A DNA stretch of 64,000 nt, taken from assembly GCA_934454035.1 (NCBI GenBank), contig CAKSFY010000001.1, positions 62,001 through 126,000 of the forward strand, in the 5' to 3' direction. The position numbers and the translations under genes were made by a program. Below the pieces are notes generated by a model. It did not search any database. It had not been told where the DNA came from and saw only the letters and a program-made list of their open reading frames with translations. Positions within the stretch are counted from its first letter, which is position 1; every line of letters starts with the position of its first letter. Below, in pieces: positions 1-11,022 of this stretch. Source of the DNA: an uncultured Clostridia bacterium (GTDB lineage Bacteria > Bacillota > Clostridia > UBA1381).

Positions 1-668
1 AGTGACGGTATCTCGCCGAGCAGCGGCTCTTTATATTTGCTTGTGATTGATTCGGAATCTTTAATTCGCGTATCAATAATTTCCAAAAGGAATATAACAA
101 ATACACCCAAAAGGATTCCGATAAGAGCGCCTATCAGAGTATTTTGGCGAATATTCGGTGAAACTGCAACAGTATTTTTCTTAGCGTCGTCCAAAAGCTT
201 TACCGATCCGGCTTCAACAACACGAATAAGCTCGTCCGGTGCGCGCATCAGCACACTGTGCGCGATCAGATAAGAATCGTCCGGGTCATTTGATGTCACG
301 GTAATCTGCATAATTTCCGTTTCATTAACAGGCTCTATCATAAGCATCTGTCTGAGCTGAGCAACCGAATATTTATTGTCTATATCCTTTGCCACGCTTT
401 CCAAAAAAGTTCTTCGCATCAATATTTCCGAATATGTATTTACCAGCTGCTGCGAAGCATTTAAGTTGTATTGAGTCATGGTACGCTGCATTTGCTGCTC
501 GCTCGAAGCGTTTACATACAAAGACCCCTCCGAACGATAGCTCGGCTGAATAAACACTTCGGTAAATACAAAAGCCATAATGCCCACAATCATCATCGAT
601 GTGAAAATGATCCACCAACGGCGCATCAGCATATCCACTAAATCAATTATATTGAGTTCCTCTTTCAA
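1..668 (-). CDS. Wzz-type chain-length / capsular polysaccharide co-polymerase, partial
   Basis: A membrane protein of the Wzz/YveK family, which sets chain length in capsule or exopolysaccharide assembly and pairs with a tyrosine kinase. I translated it directly: 222 codons are open from a TTG start with an SD-like GGGAGA 7 nt upstream, and the frame runs off the left edge, so the C-terminus is missing. The N-terminus (IIDLVDMLMRRWWII) leads into a first membrane helix at about residues 18-38. An extracellular stretch carries the family-style TSNDPDDSYLIAH segment, and a second helix (GALIGILLGVFVIFLLE) is followed by DTRIKDSE, as is usual before the C-terminal tail. A good promoter lies just upstream. 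It implies a polysaccharide locus to the left of the window. Family call is strong; the exact polymer is unknown. Confidence 0.8.
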   Translation of the reverse strand, partial: MKEELNIIDLVDMLMRRWWIIFTSMMIVGIMAFVFTEVFIQPSYRSEGSLYVNASSEQQMQRTMTQYNLNASQQLVNTYSEILMRRTFLESVAKDIDNKYSVAQLRQMLMIEPVNETEIMQITVTSNDPDDSYLIAHSVLMRAPDELIRVVEAGSVKLLDDAKKNTVAVSPNIRQNTLIGALIGILLGVFVIFLLEIIDTRIKDSESITSKYKEPLLGEIPS

Positions 669-709
669 CAGACCATCTCCCAGTAATAATTTAAAGTCGT
701 TTCCTGCCT

Positions 710-738
710 ATTATAACACATTTCTGACAAAAAATCAA
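710..738 (-). promoter_or_regulatory. Sigma-A promoter of the Wzz-like gene
   Basis: On the minus strand a TTGATT -35 box, 17-nt spacer and perfect TATAAT -10 box lie about 40 bases before the TTG start of the Wzz-like gene. Seen by eye; no transcript data. Confidence 0.6.
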
Positions 739-839
739 TTATTTTTTTACTATTTGTAAAATATATAAAGCTACAGGCAGCCATTTAAACGAATAAAATA
801 AATTACAAATAAAAAAAATGATTTTTTTCAAAAAAACAG

Positions 840-868
840 TTGACAAATTATTATAAATCTGATATAAT
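840..868 (+). promoter_or_regulatory. Consensus promoter of the two tRNA genes
   Basis: Perfect TTGACA (840-845) and perfect TATAAT (863-868) with a 17-nt spacer, ending 16 bases before the tRNA-Leu gene. This is the strongest possible housekeeping promoter, as expected for stable RNA. Confidence 0.85.
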
Positions 869-884
869 AATCAATGTTGTAAAT

Positions 885-968
885 GCGAGGGTGGCGGAAT
901 CGGCAGACGCGCACGTTTGAGGGGCGTGTGGTTATACCTTGCGAGTTCAAGTCTCGTCCCTCGCACCA
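885..968 (+). tRNA. tRNA-Leu (anticodon GAG)
   Basis: An 84-nt type II tRNA. The acceptor stem GCGAGGG pairs with CCCTCGC and the CCA end is encoded. The anticodon stem CACGT/GCGTG closes a 7-base loop with GAG at 919-921, reading CTC and CTT leucine codons. A long variable arm and a GTTCAAGTC T-loop are present. It shares a promoter with the next tRNA. Confidence 0.95.
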
Positions 969-974
969 ACATTT

Positions 975-1048
975 TGCGGAATAGTGTAATGGTAGCACTA
1001 GTGACTCTGACTCACTCTGTACGGGTTCAAATCCTGTTTCCGCAGCCA
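975..1048 (+). tRNA. tRNA-Gln (anticodon CTG)
   Basis: A 74-nt tRNA. Acceptor stem TGCGGAA/TTCCGCA, discriminator G, CCA encoded. Anticodon stem AGTGA/TCACT with loop CTCTGAC places CTG at 1007-1009, reading the glutamine codon CAG. It follows tRNA-Leu by 6 bases and is followed at once by a terminator. In an organism with GatCAB (present at 48.6-51.7 kb) this tRNA is probably charged with Glu and then amidated. Confidence 0.95.
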
Positions 1049-1050
1049 TA

Positions 1051-1081
1051 ACGGAGCAAAGTTCACTTTGCTCCGTTTTTC
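1051..1081 (+). terminator. Terminator of the tRNA pair
   Basis: An 11-bp perfect stem (ACGGAGCAAAG pairing with CTTTGCTCCGT) with a 4-base loop, running into a short T-tract. It starts 3 bases after the tRNA-Gln CCA end. Confidence 0.9.
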
Positions 1082-1150
1082 TTTGCTGAAAAAATATTCA
1101 CCTGATTTTCTGCTTATCCATTTTTCTTCCGTAAACCTTACCTCCGTTTT

Positions 1151-1222
1151 TTAAATATAAAAACCTCCGCCGGAGCAAATTTTGAAATATCCTTTTACTT
1201 CATCTGTCTGCTCCGCCGGAGG
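1151..1222 (-). terminator. Terminator of the secreted phosphoesterase gene
   Basis: Read on the minus strand, a 14-bp stem with arms at 1209-1222 and 1164-1177 (CCTCCGCCGGAGCA and its complement) is followed by a T-rich tract. It lies 24 bases beyond the stop codon at 1247. Confidence 0.85.
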
Positions 1223-1246
1223 CTTTATCATTGTTTACAATAATTA

Positions 1247-4200
1247 TTAATATGACAACTCTCTGTCGTCACCTGCACCGAATCTTGTTGTGTATATTTT
1301 TTTATTGTTTCTGTCAATGGTAATAATATCCCACAAATCTTCATTTTCTGTGCCGATTGTCCTGTCAAGCTTACAATCGGACGAATCCGGCAAGCTGCAT
1401 GCCGTGGTTACATATTTAATACCATACATGGTTCCGTCACCGTCACAGTGTGTATGTCCGTTAAGAATGCAGATAATCTCCATTGCGCCCTGATTTGTAA
1501 AATCATAATTAACACCGTTTACCTTTGCCGGTTCTGTATCACTCGAATAGTTTCCGCTTGTTCCGTTTTTAAACGCAGCCGTAATAGCTGCAAAACCTCC
1601 GAAATTCAGCACATTGCTGCCGTTGTCATATGCAAGCGCATGCATAAGGAATACAACGCCCCATTCGCCCTTATCGGATTTGCCGCTGAAATCAAGTGCT
1701 TCTTTGGCAAGCCATTCCAGCTGTTCCTCCTCAAATCCAAAGGTATAGCCGGATTTTAAAGTTTCCGGATCGTAGGGAATATTCTGAGTATCAAGCGCTA
1801 TTACACGAATTTTATCCTCCGGGAAATCTCTGTAATAATACTGTTTTTCCCCTGCAGTTGAACCGCTCATGGTATTTTTCCAGTCTGCAGAGCAGCTTTT
1901 TGTCCATTCGCTGTCATTTATAAAAAGTGACGAATCACTGTTGATCTGCACACCCCAGCGGTTATCATCATGATTGCCCTTAATTCTGAATACAGGTAAA
2001 CGTTTTTCCGCAAGTACCTCAGTCTGTTTGCTGAGCAAACTCATAGTTGCCTCTTTATTGCTGAAACTTCCCATGATCATGTCACCCAAATCGGCAATGC
2101 AATCAATCGGCAGTACATCGGCAGAATTTGCAACACTGCGATAATGATGAAGATATGTATTATAGCCTGTCAGGCTGTCCGACTGTGCATCTGCAATCAA
2201 TGCAATATTAAAGCCGGAAATATTTTTTCTGTTGTATCTTGAAACCAGTTTGCTCATCTCGCCTTTTTCATACGCAGGGAGCTCGGTATCATATGTCTGC
2301 ATAAGCGGAATCATTTCGTCATATGAATTCCACATAAATGCCTTTATTTTATACTGTTTCTCTTTTACATCAGCAGGAACATTCATTTGAACCGAAATCG
2401 GCTGATATACTTCGGTCAATGTCAGGAACGATTCTTTTATATCCTTTAAAGTTCCGTTTTCGTAAAGTGCCGCGCAAAGCAGCGCATCAGACGGATAATC
2501 TGCCGTTGCAAGCTTTACGTCGGCAGAAACGGTAAGAGTTTCTCCCGGAGTAAGCTCTCCGACTGCCAAGCTGCCGTCCGAATACTTTGCGGAAAGATTT
2601 TTAACCGATGCAATCATACGTTTTGTTTCCGTTCCTGCGGCATCGCTTTTATACAGGTAACCGTTCTCGGTAAGTTGTTTTTCAGCGGTAAAATTAATTG
2701 TTTTTCCGTCATCCGACTGAATGTATTCAAAAACGCTGCCGGCACTTCCTCTCACGCTTATTTCATCAAGATTTTCTACAGCACCGTCACCATAAAGTGC
2801 CTTTAAATACGCGGCCTTTTCCGCAGCGTCAAGATTTACTGCGGTTTTTGCCGGCAGTTGTGCAGACAAAGGCATTTCAAAATCCCACGACGACGGAACA
2901 ATAACTATTGAATCACAAATTGCATTTTGCCCGTCGGCAGACTGTTGAATATTTAATTTCAGTATATGTGTACCGTCCGAAATTGTCTTTTCCGAAGCAA
3001 CCTTTTGCCATTTTATTTCAGTATCCGAAATGCTATACATTGCAGGTGAGCGTTTTATCGCTTCAAATATTCCGCTTTCATCACCTATTTGCCAGCTGAT
3101 TTGCGATGCATTTGCGTTTGTCAAATCAGAACCGAGATAATATATATCATATTTCCCCGAATTTGCAAGTATAAATTCATATTCTGTTTTTTGCTCTGCC
3201 GAAGTTTTCGAATCGGCAACAAGAACATTTTTATTCGATGCTTCCTCACAGACTGTCTTTGTCATTCCGCTTTCGGCATTTTCAAGTTCTATCCATGCAT
3301 ATCCCGCCATTGCAGGCTCCGGCATTTTTGTATTTCCGTCCGGAATCCAGTTATATGATGAAGGAACCATAGCCACGCAGTCTATATATCCGAATGTATT
3401 TCCGCTGGCAATTATCGATGCCGTCAGACTATGGTCTCCGGCTGTTATTTTCTCGCCGGTTCTTACTCTTACCCAACGTGCATTTTGCTCAACATTGACG
3501 CCGTAAACATTTAAACTGTACAGCGATTTTATATCGGTAGCTTTGTAGCCGGTTAAAGCCTGCGTAGTAGTTTTTCCGACCTCAATAAGCGATTGCTCGC
3601 CGTCATCTATTTTTACTCCGTAATTACAAAGTGAACCGTGGTTGGAATCATTCATTCCGACCAATGCCCAAACATCATAATATCTGTCTTGCTCCGCTGT
3701 AAAGTTAAATAAAGCATCTCTTAACGGAATTGCCGTACCGTTTCCGTTTTGCGTTGCTATAATTGCACCGTTACTCGCCTCATTTTTTGCTTCCCAGCCT
3801 GTATTAGGCGAATAAGCATATTCGGCTTCCAGTAAATATACTCCGTTTTCGTCTGCTTCGAATACCCTCTTTTGGGGAGGATTTAAGTTATTTTCCGGCT
3901 GCCACTGCATGTCACTCGGGACAAGGCGCACAGAGTCGATACACTTGATAAATCTTCCGTCACCGCGATTTGTATCAGCTATTACTTTAAGCGTATTTTC
4001 TCCCTTTTTAAGCTCAAGCTTTTGAGTAACGCTGCACCAGCCTACAGGCTGCGCCCAGCCGGCTGCATCCCAACGGGTATACATTGTCCACGGAGCAAGA
4101 TTGCTCTGAGTATATACCGTTCCGTTGATTTCATACTTTAACGGAGGATTTGCGTTTGTATGTCCCGTACCTGCCAATGCCCAAAGGTCATACTCTCCGT

Positions 4201-5176
4201 CAGCAGGAACATTAAAGCTCATGTTAATACTTTCTTCGCCGGAAGTTTTCATGCAATTCAGCTGCAAAAGCTTTCCTGCACTTGCAGACTGATTTTCAAG
4301 CTCTGTCCACAGGGATGTCCTGTCCGTGCAGGCTTCCGCTTCAATATTTACCCACGGCGACATAGTCGGGAAGTCCTTATTGTCACCCGGTACCCAATTC
4401 CAATCGGCAGGAACTATTCTTACGGTGTCAATTGCTGCGAGCAGGCGTCCATCAAACAATGCTGAGATTTCCGGTACATATTGAATTGTATGCGCTCCCT
4501 CTGAAAGCTCATAAGCTCCCTTTATCTTTACCCATACAAAATCACTTGTATACCCCGGGAAACCATTTGCACAGAGCGTATTATACACTGCTCCGGAGAC
4601 CGTTGACCCTCTGTTTTCAGCCGTTGCTGCCTCGTCTATTCCCCATTTCGGCTGAGACACCGAAGTTCTGTTATAAAAAGCAGACATAAGCGCCCATATG
4701 TCATATTTTTTTGTTTCGCTTATATCAAAACTCCAGTCAATTGCTGCAGATGTTTCTGATGTATAGCTTTCTCCGGACACCTCTATATATTTTCCGGAGC
4801 TTGCCAATGCGTCATCTCTCAAATTATAGACATCCGCATAGCTTGCGTTTTCCGCCTCAAGGTTCAGCCACTCTATGCGATAAGGTTCGCTTAATGTTTC
4901 ATCCGGAACCCATTTCCAAGAAGCAGGAACTATTCTTACGGTGTCAATTGCGGCAAGCAATCGTCCTGCAAACAATGTTGAAATTTCCGGTGCATAAGAA
5001 ATCGTGTGCTCGCCCTCGGTAAAGTTTTGGCTGCTTTTTATTTTTACCCATACAAAATCAGCACTGTATCCCGGAAAACCGTTTGCGCAGTACGTGTTAT
5101 ACACTGCTCCGGAAACTGTTGACCCTCTGTTTTCAGCCGTTGCTGCCTCGTCTATTCCCCATTTCGGCTGAGACAC
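1247..5176 (-). CDS. Secreted repeat protein with metallophosphoesterase domain, main part downstream of an in-frame TAG
   Basis: This frame continues the signal-peptide ORF at 5177-5470 after a TAG codon. Together they form one 1,408-codon frame. The protein has tandem beta-sandwich, carbohydrate-binding-like units of about 170 residues, each closing with an IDxVRIVPxxWxWxP-type motif. Five are recognisable in the joined frame, the first split by the stop. An Ig-like region follows, then a C-terminal calcineurin-like phosphoesterase with IADAQ, LGDMI, GNHDD, an isolated His in FLMHAL, and NGHTHCDG. The usual DxH of motif I is DAQ. The part listed here has no signal peptide or SD of its own and would start at a GTG touching the stop, so on its own it may not be made. 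Substrate unknown. Surface glycan binding plus a phosphoesterase suggests an extracellular role. Confidence 0.75.
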   Translation of the reverse strand: MSQPKWGIDEAATAENRGSTVSGAVYNTYCANGFPGYSADFVWVKIKSSQNFTEGEHTISYAPEISTLFAGRLLAAIDTVRIVPASWKWVPDETLSEPYRIEWLNLEAENASYADVYNLRDDALASSGKYIEVSGESYTSETSAAIDWSFDISETKKYDIWALMSAFYNRTSVSQPKWGIDEAATAENRGSTVSGAVYNTLCANGFPGYTSDFVWVKIKGAYELSEGAHTIQYVPEISALFDGRLLAAIDTVRIVPADWNWVPGDNKDFPTMSPWVNIEAEACTDRTSLWTELENQSASAGKLLQLNCMKTSGEESINMSFNVPADGEYDLWALAGTGHTNANPPLKYEINGTVYTQSNLAPWTMYTRWDAAGWAQPVGWCSVTQKLELKKGENTLKVIADTNRGDGRFIKCIDSVRLVPSDMQWQPENNLNPPQKRVFEADENGVYLLEAEYAYSPNTGWEAKNEASNGAIIATQNGNGTAIPLRDALFNFTAEQDRYYDVWALVGMNDSNHGSLCNYGVKIDDGEQSLIEVGKTTTQALTGYKATDIKSLYSLNVYGVNVEQNARWVRVRTGEKITAGDHSLTASIIASGNTFGYIDCVAMVPSSYNWIPDGNTKMPEPAMAGYAWIELENAESGMTKTVCEEASNKNVLVADSKTSAEQKTEYEFILANSGKYDIYYLGSDLTNANASQISWQIGDESGIFEAIKRSPAMYSISDTEIKWQKVASEKTISDGTHILKLNIQQSADGQNAICDSIVIVPSSWDFEMPLSAQLPAKTAVNLDAAEKAAYLKALYGDGAVENLDEISVRGSAGSVFEYIQSDDGKTINFTAEKQLTENGYLYKSDAAGTETKRMIASVKNLSAKYSDGSLAVGELTPGETLTVSADVKLATADYPSDALLCAALYENGTLKDIKESFLTLTEVYQPISVQMNVPADVKEKQYKIKAFMWNSYDEMIPLMQTYDTELPAYEKGEMSKLVSRYNRKNISGFNIALIADAQSDSLTGYNTYLHHYRSVANSADVLPIDCIADLGDMIMGSFSNKEATMSLLSKQTEVLAEKRLPVFRIKGNHDDNRWGVQINSDSSLFINDSEWTKSCSADWKNTMSGSTAGEKQYYYRDFPEDKIRVIALDTQNIPYDPETLKSGYTFGFEEEQLEWLAKEALDFSGKSDKGEWGVVFLMHALAYDNGSNVLNFGGFAAITAAFKNGTSGNYSSDTEPAKVNGVNYDFTNQGAMEIICILNGHTHCDGDGTMYGIKYVTTACSLPDSSDCKLDRTIGTENEDLWDIITIDRNNKKIYTTRFGAGDDRELSY

Positions 5177-5390
5177 CTAGGTTCTGTCCTTAAAAGCAGT
5201 CATCAGTGCCCATATATCATACTCACCGTTTGCATTAATCGAAAATTCCCATTCAATATTTGCAGGTGTGTCCGAAGTGTAACTGCTTCCAGATACTTCT
5301 ATGTACTTTTCTCCGCTCGATTTTGTATCGGTTCTGAGATTGTACACATCGGCGTAGTTTGCATCCTCCGCCTCAAGGTTTAACCATCCG
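4385..5390 (-). repeat. Two tandem in-frame 516-bp coding repeats
   Basis: The first two binding-like units of the secreted protein are near copies with an offset of exactly 516 bases (172 codons). A stretch of about 60 bases is identical in both (4602-4661 and 5118-5177). The premature TAG sits at the edge of this identical block. Where the second copy reads ACT-TCG-GTG, the first reads ACC-TAG-GTG. High identity suggests recent duplication or gene conversion. Confidence 0.85.
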
Positions 5391-5470
5391 CTTTCAGCTT
5401 CTGCCATTGTCATCGGCAGCATTGCCGCAAGCATTGACAATATCAAAAGCCAAATTTTTGCTTTTTTCAT
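5177..5470 (-). CDS. Signal-peptide N-terminal fragment of the secreted phosphoesterase, ended by TAG
   Basis: 97 codons from an ATG with a strong AGGAGG 10 nt upstream to a TAG at 5179-5177. Residues 1-24 form a typical signal peptide (basic MKKAK, hydrophobic LLILSMLAAML, then an Ala-rich end). The rest is the first half of binding-like unit 1 (WLNLEAEDANYAD, EYDIWALM). The reading frame stays open for 1,309 codons after the TAG, so this is most simply the start of a gene broken by one nonsense change (TCG to TAG). Sequencing error or low-level read-through are alternatives. TAG is an ordinary stop elsewhere in the window (purE, purD, beta-galactosidase), so general recoding is unlikely. 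Confidence 0.75.
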   Translation of the reverse strand: MKKAKIWLLILSMLAAMLPMTMAEAESGWLNLEAEDANYADVYNLRTDTKSSGEKYIEVSGSSYTSDTPANIEWEFSINANGEYDIWALMTAFKDRT

Positions 5471-5635
5471 ATTTTTCTTACCTCCTGATTGTAAATTTTA
5501 AATTATTATAACAAAAATAATGGCTTTTAAAAATGGTCATTTTTTTACATTTAGGGTGGCTTTTTATACAATTTGGACAAAAATGTTTCATAATAGTCCC
5601 TTTTTATAAGCGTTGTATATCAAAAACAAGCCTGT

Positions 5636-6421
5636 TTACGGATTTTGCTTAAATTCTGTAGGAGTAATTCCCTCATTTTTTTTGAAATCGGTCACAAAAT
5701 AATTGAGACTGTTGTATCCGACATCCCCGGCAATCTTTGCTATGCTTCTGTCCTTGTGCAGCTTCAGGAGCTTTTTTGCCTCCTGCAAACGTATATTTTT
5801 TAAATATGAGAATGCGGTTGTATGGTAGCTTTTTTTAAAAAGTCTGCAAAAATACTCTCTCGTCATTGAACATTTCAGGCTCAGCTCTTCCAAAGAAATA
5901 TCCCGGTAAAAATTCTTGCTGATATAATCGATTGCCGGTGCAAGCTTGTCGGTATTGTCTCCAATATTCAGTTCGTTTTGAATCTTAATAAGAAATTCAT
6001 ACAAAACAACGGTCGCATTTTCTTCAAAGGAAATATCTTCTTCTATATCAATAAGCCTGTCACAAAAGCTTATATATTCCGAAGCGTCCGCAAGCTGATA
6101 TACTCCGCTCCTTGCCGAGAGCAGACTCCATTTCTGCTCAAATGTTATCCATGCGGTAACCCATTTATCCGATACGGGATAATACTTGTGCATAGTATTC
6201 GGTTCGTGGTACATAAGCGAATTTTCCGGAACCTTTATCTTTTTCCCGTTTATTATAGTTTCACCGACTCCGCTGACAGAAAACAAAAGCTGATGATGCG
6301 CTATTCCGCAAGGACGGCAGACATTGCGTTCACAGCTTTTTCCGACGCTCATTAGAAGAAACGGCAGTGAATTGTCTTTTTCATAAATGACGGGGAATCT
6401 GTAGTATGGGGTAATATTCAT
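5636..6421 (-). CDS. AraC-family transcriptional regulator with N-terminal cupin-like domain
   Basis: 261 residues. The N-terminal 150 or so look like the AraC sugar-binding cupin (INGKKIKVPENSLMYHEPNT). The last 100 hold the double helix-turn-helix, with LEELSLKCSMTREYFCRLFK for the first recognition unit and the signature AKIAGDVGYNSLNYFVTDFK and GITPTEF for the second. I place the start at the ATG at 6421 because GAGG lies 8 nt upstream; a GTG three codons earlier is possible but poorly spaced. The gene diverges from beta-galactosidase and probably controls it, and perhaps itself, through the 24-bp palindrome on its promoter. The inducer is unknown; a sugar is likely. Confidence 0.85.
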   Translation of the reverse strand: MNITPYYRFPVIYEKDNSLPFLLMSVGKSCERNVCRPCGIAHHQLLFSVSGVGETIINGKKIKVPENSLMYHEPNTMHKYYPVSDKWVTAWITFEQKWSLLSARSGVYQLADASEYISFCDRLIDIEEDISFEENATVVLYEFLIKIQNELNIGDNTDKLAPAIDYISKNFYRDISLEELSLKCSMTREYFCRLFKKSYHTTAFSYLKNIRLQEAKKLLKLHKDRSIAKIAGDVGYNSLNYFVTDFKKNEGITPTEFKQNP

Positions 6422-6491
6422 TTTACACACCTCGAAAATGTCAATATTTTAAACATATATATCAATACTTTATACTTGTATCGGTAAAATA

Positions 6492-6515
6492 TTTATGATA
6501 TTATAATATCATAAA
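6492..6515. promoter_or_regulatory. Perfect 24-bp palindrome, candidate operator
   Basis: TTTATGATATTA followed directly by its exact complement TAATATCATAAA, centred at 6503/6504 in the region between the AraC-type gene and beta-galactosidase. It covers the -10 box of the AraC-type gene. A symmetric site here suggests control by a dimeric protein, but AraC proteins usually bind direct repeats, so another regulator could use it. Confidence 0.55.
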
Positions 6516-6531
6516 ATAACAATTATGTCAA
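6503..6531 (-). promoter_or_regulatory. Promoter of the AraC-type gene
   Basis: On the minus strand a perfect TTGACA, 17-nt spacer and TATTAT. The -10 box lies inside the 24-bp palindrome. The transcript would have a leader of about 75 nt. Confidence 0.6.
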
Positions 6532-6602
6532 TTTGTTTAAGGTAAATGCAGATTGTAATAAAAGGAATTAATTGATTTTACAATTATTTCTCACCGATTC
6601 GC

Positions 6603-6707
6603 CCTCCGTTTCACCTCCCGATTTGACCTCCGTTTTGCCTCCCGATTTGCCCTCCTTGCCTAAAGGAGGGTGGCATGCGAACACAGTTATGTGAGCATGA
6701 CGGGAGG
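6603..6707. repeat. CCTCC-type repeat element with hairpins
   Basis: Two full 24-nt direct repeats (6603-6626 and 6627-6650, pattern CCTCCGTTT..CCTCCCGATTTG) and a broken third are followed by a hairpin CCCTCCTT/AAGGAGGG (6650-6670) and a second imperfect hairpin (CATGC/GCATG at 6674-6699) ending in CGGGAGG. The layout resembles degenerate palindromic repeats that I recall being scattered through gut Firmicutes genomes; that link is from memory and unchecked. Many anti-SD-like CCTCC and SD-like GGAGG runs face each other here. Confidence 0.5.
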
Positions 6708-6729
6708 ATTCAATAAAGGGAGGGGAAAA

Positions 6730-9794
<3,065 letters not shown>

Positions 9795-9910
9795 AATCAC
9801 AGTACAATCAGAAAAAATGAAATTCATTTCGGCGCTTAAGCCAACATGAAGCACACCGATTTTTTCGGCAGGCAATTTTATCCCAACAGGTAAAACGGCA
9901 GCAAACTGCA

Positions 9911-9954
9911 TATACAAGGGCTCAGTTTACATTTGTAAACTGAACCCTTGTATA
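9911..9954. other. Long near-perfect hairpin without T-tract
   Basis: Arms 9911-9931 and 9934-9954 pair over 21 bp with one mismatch (CAAGGGcTCAGTTTACA against TGTAAACTGAaCCCTTG) around a 2-base loop. No T-run follows on either strand, so it is not a textbook terminator, though it lies 116 bases after beta-galactosidase and may end or protect that transcript. Confidence 0.6.
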
Positions 9955-10003
9955 TATGAAACGGGTAATATCGGTTACAGTTATAGTTTTTATGGGGTCT
10001 ATC

Positions 10004-10084
10004 GGTTCTATTGATTTTATTGATTTTATTTGTTCTATTTGTTCTATTGGTTCTATGCGTTCTATACGTTCTATTGGTATTATT
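10004..10084. repeat. Degenerate 9-bp tandem array
   Basis: Nine consecutive 9-mers of the type GGTTCTATT, GATTTTATT, TGTTCTATT, CGTTCTATA. The period of nine keeps a reading frame, so a 63-codon ORF (9956-10147) crosses it and encodes Gly/Asp/Cys/Arg-Ser/Phe-Ile triplets. I treat this as low-complexity DNA, not a gene. It is the main content of the 9795-10350 intergenic stretch, with the hairpin before it and a promoter after it. Confidence 0.7.
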
Positions 10085-10274
10085 ATTAATATTATTTATT
10101 TCATTGGTATTATTGGTTTCATCAATTTCGGCAGGCAGAGATACTGACTTTTTAATGCTAGGGAAAATAACTCAGAATTATACTATATAAAATCAGGGTT
10201 CATTTGCTCCGTTTTTAAAATATCACTCATTGCAAACAATTCGGCTCAACATACTATTTCTGCCTTTAATAATA

Positions 10275-10303
10275 TTGACATAATATTTAAACGGTGGTAT
10301 AAT
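10275..10303 (+). promoter_or_regulatory. Consensus promoter of the LiaF-like gene
   Basis: Perfect TTGACA (10275-10280) and perfect TATAAT (10298-10303), 17-nt spacer, about 48 bases before the ATG at 10351. Confidence 0.8.
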
Positions 10304-10350
10304 TTGCTTGTAAAGGTGTAATGTCAAAATAAAACGGAGGGTTTTATACT

Positions 10351-11022
10351 ATGAAAAAAGTATTAGGTATCTTAATGGGAATAGTACTGATTGCAGTCGG
10401 CGTAATCTATGCATTGGATGTGTTTAATATTGCGCCGGTAAATATTTCATTGGACGGCTGGTGGACAATATTTATTATTGTACCGGGTCTGACAGGTCTT
10501 ATAACAAGCAAGGATAAGGTCGGGAATTTAATTGTTTTGGCAATAGGCATTTATTTGCTGCTTGCCGCACGCGGAATCATAGAATACGGAGTTTTCTGGA
10601 AATTAATAGTTCCGACAATTATTGTCCTTATCGGAATAAAAATTATTGCTAAATCTTTAAAAGGAGACGGCAGCTCTGCCACTGACAAAGATGAAAAAAG
10701 CGCCGAATTTGTAGCTGCATTTAATAAAAAAGAAGTTACATATTCCGAAGAAAACCTAAGCCATGCAAGCATTGGCGCGGTTTTCGGCGGCACAAAGTGC
10801 AATCTTTCGGGAGCAACCTTTAAAAAGGACAGCCGTATAGATTTATTTTGTCTGTTCGGCGGAGCGGATATAATTGTTCCTGAGGATGTTGAAATTAAAA
10901 TCAATGCATTCAGCCTGTTCGGCGGCATCTCCGATAAACGTGCTGTCAAAAGCCGCAGCAATCCGACGGCAGAGCTGACAGTGAACGGTTTTTGCATGTT
11001 CGGCGGAGCAGATATAAGATAA
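10351..11022 (+). CDS. LiaF/LiaI-like membrane protein (cell-wall stress family)
   Basis: 223 residues. Four hydrophobic helices fill roughly the first 100 (first MGIVLIAVGVIYALDVF, later LIVLAIGIYLLLAA and LIVPTIIVLIGIKII). The C-terminal half is a beta-rich domain with repeated FGG turns (AVFGGTKCNL, CLFGGADII, SLFGGISD, CMFGGADIR), the pattern of the LiaF C-terminal family. In Bacillus LiaF restrains the LiaRS envelope-stress system. No liaR or liaS lies nearby, so the role here is open. It appears monocistronic, behind a consensus promoter, with GGAGG before the ATG. Confidence 0.8.
   Translation: MKKVLGILMGIVLIAVGVIYALDVFNIAPVNISLDGWWTIFIIVPGLTGLITSKDKVGNLIVLAIGIYLLLAARGIIEYGVFWKLIVPTIIVLIGIKIIAKSLKGDGSSATDKDEKSAEFVAAFNKKEVTYSEENLSHASIGAVFGGTKCNLSGATFKKDSRIDLFCLFGGADIIVPEDVEIKINAFSLFGGISDKRAVKSRSNPTAELTVNGFCMFGGADIR

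Noticed and set aside
828..1049. 73-codon minus-strand ORF over the tRNA genes
   Set aside because: It is the antisense of tRNA-Leu and tRNA-Gln; such translations are a known source of false proteins.
5177..5179. General recoding of TAG as an amino acid
   Set aside because: TAG ends beta-galactosidase, purE, the IMP cyclohydrolase gene and purD at the expected lengths, so it works as a stop in this genome.
6603..6650. CRISPR-like direct repeats
   Set aside because: The 24-nt units are directly adjacent with no spacers, only two are complete, and no cas gene is near.
9911..9954. Intrinsic terminator of beta-galactosidase
   Set aside because: The stem is excellent but no T-run follows on either strand, so I list it only as a hairpin.
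9956..10147. 63-codon Ile/Ser/Gly-rich ORF
   Set aside because: Its open frame follows from the 9-bp repeat period; no SD and no recognisable fold.
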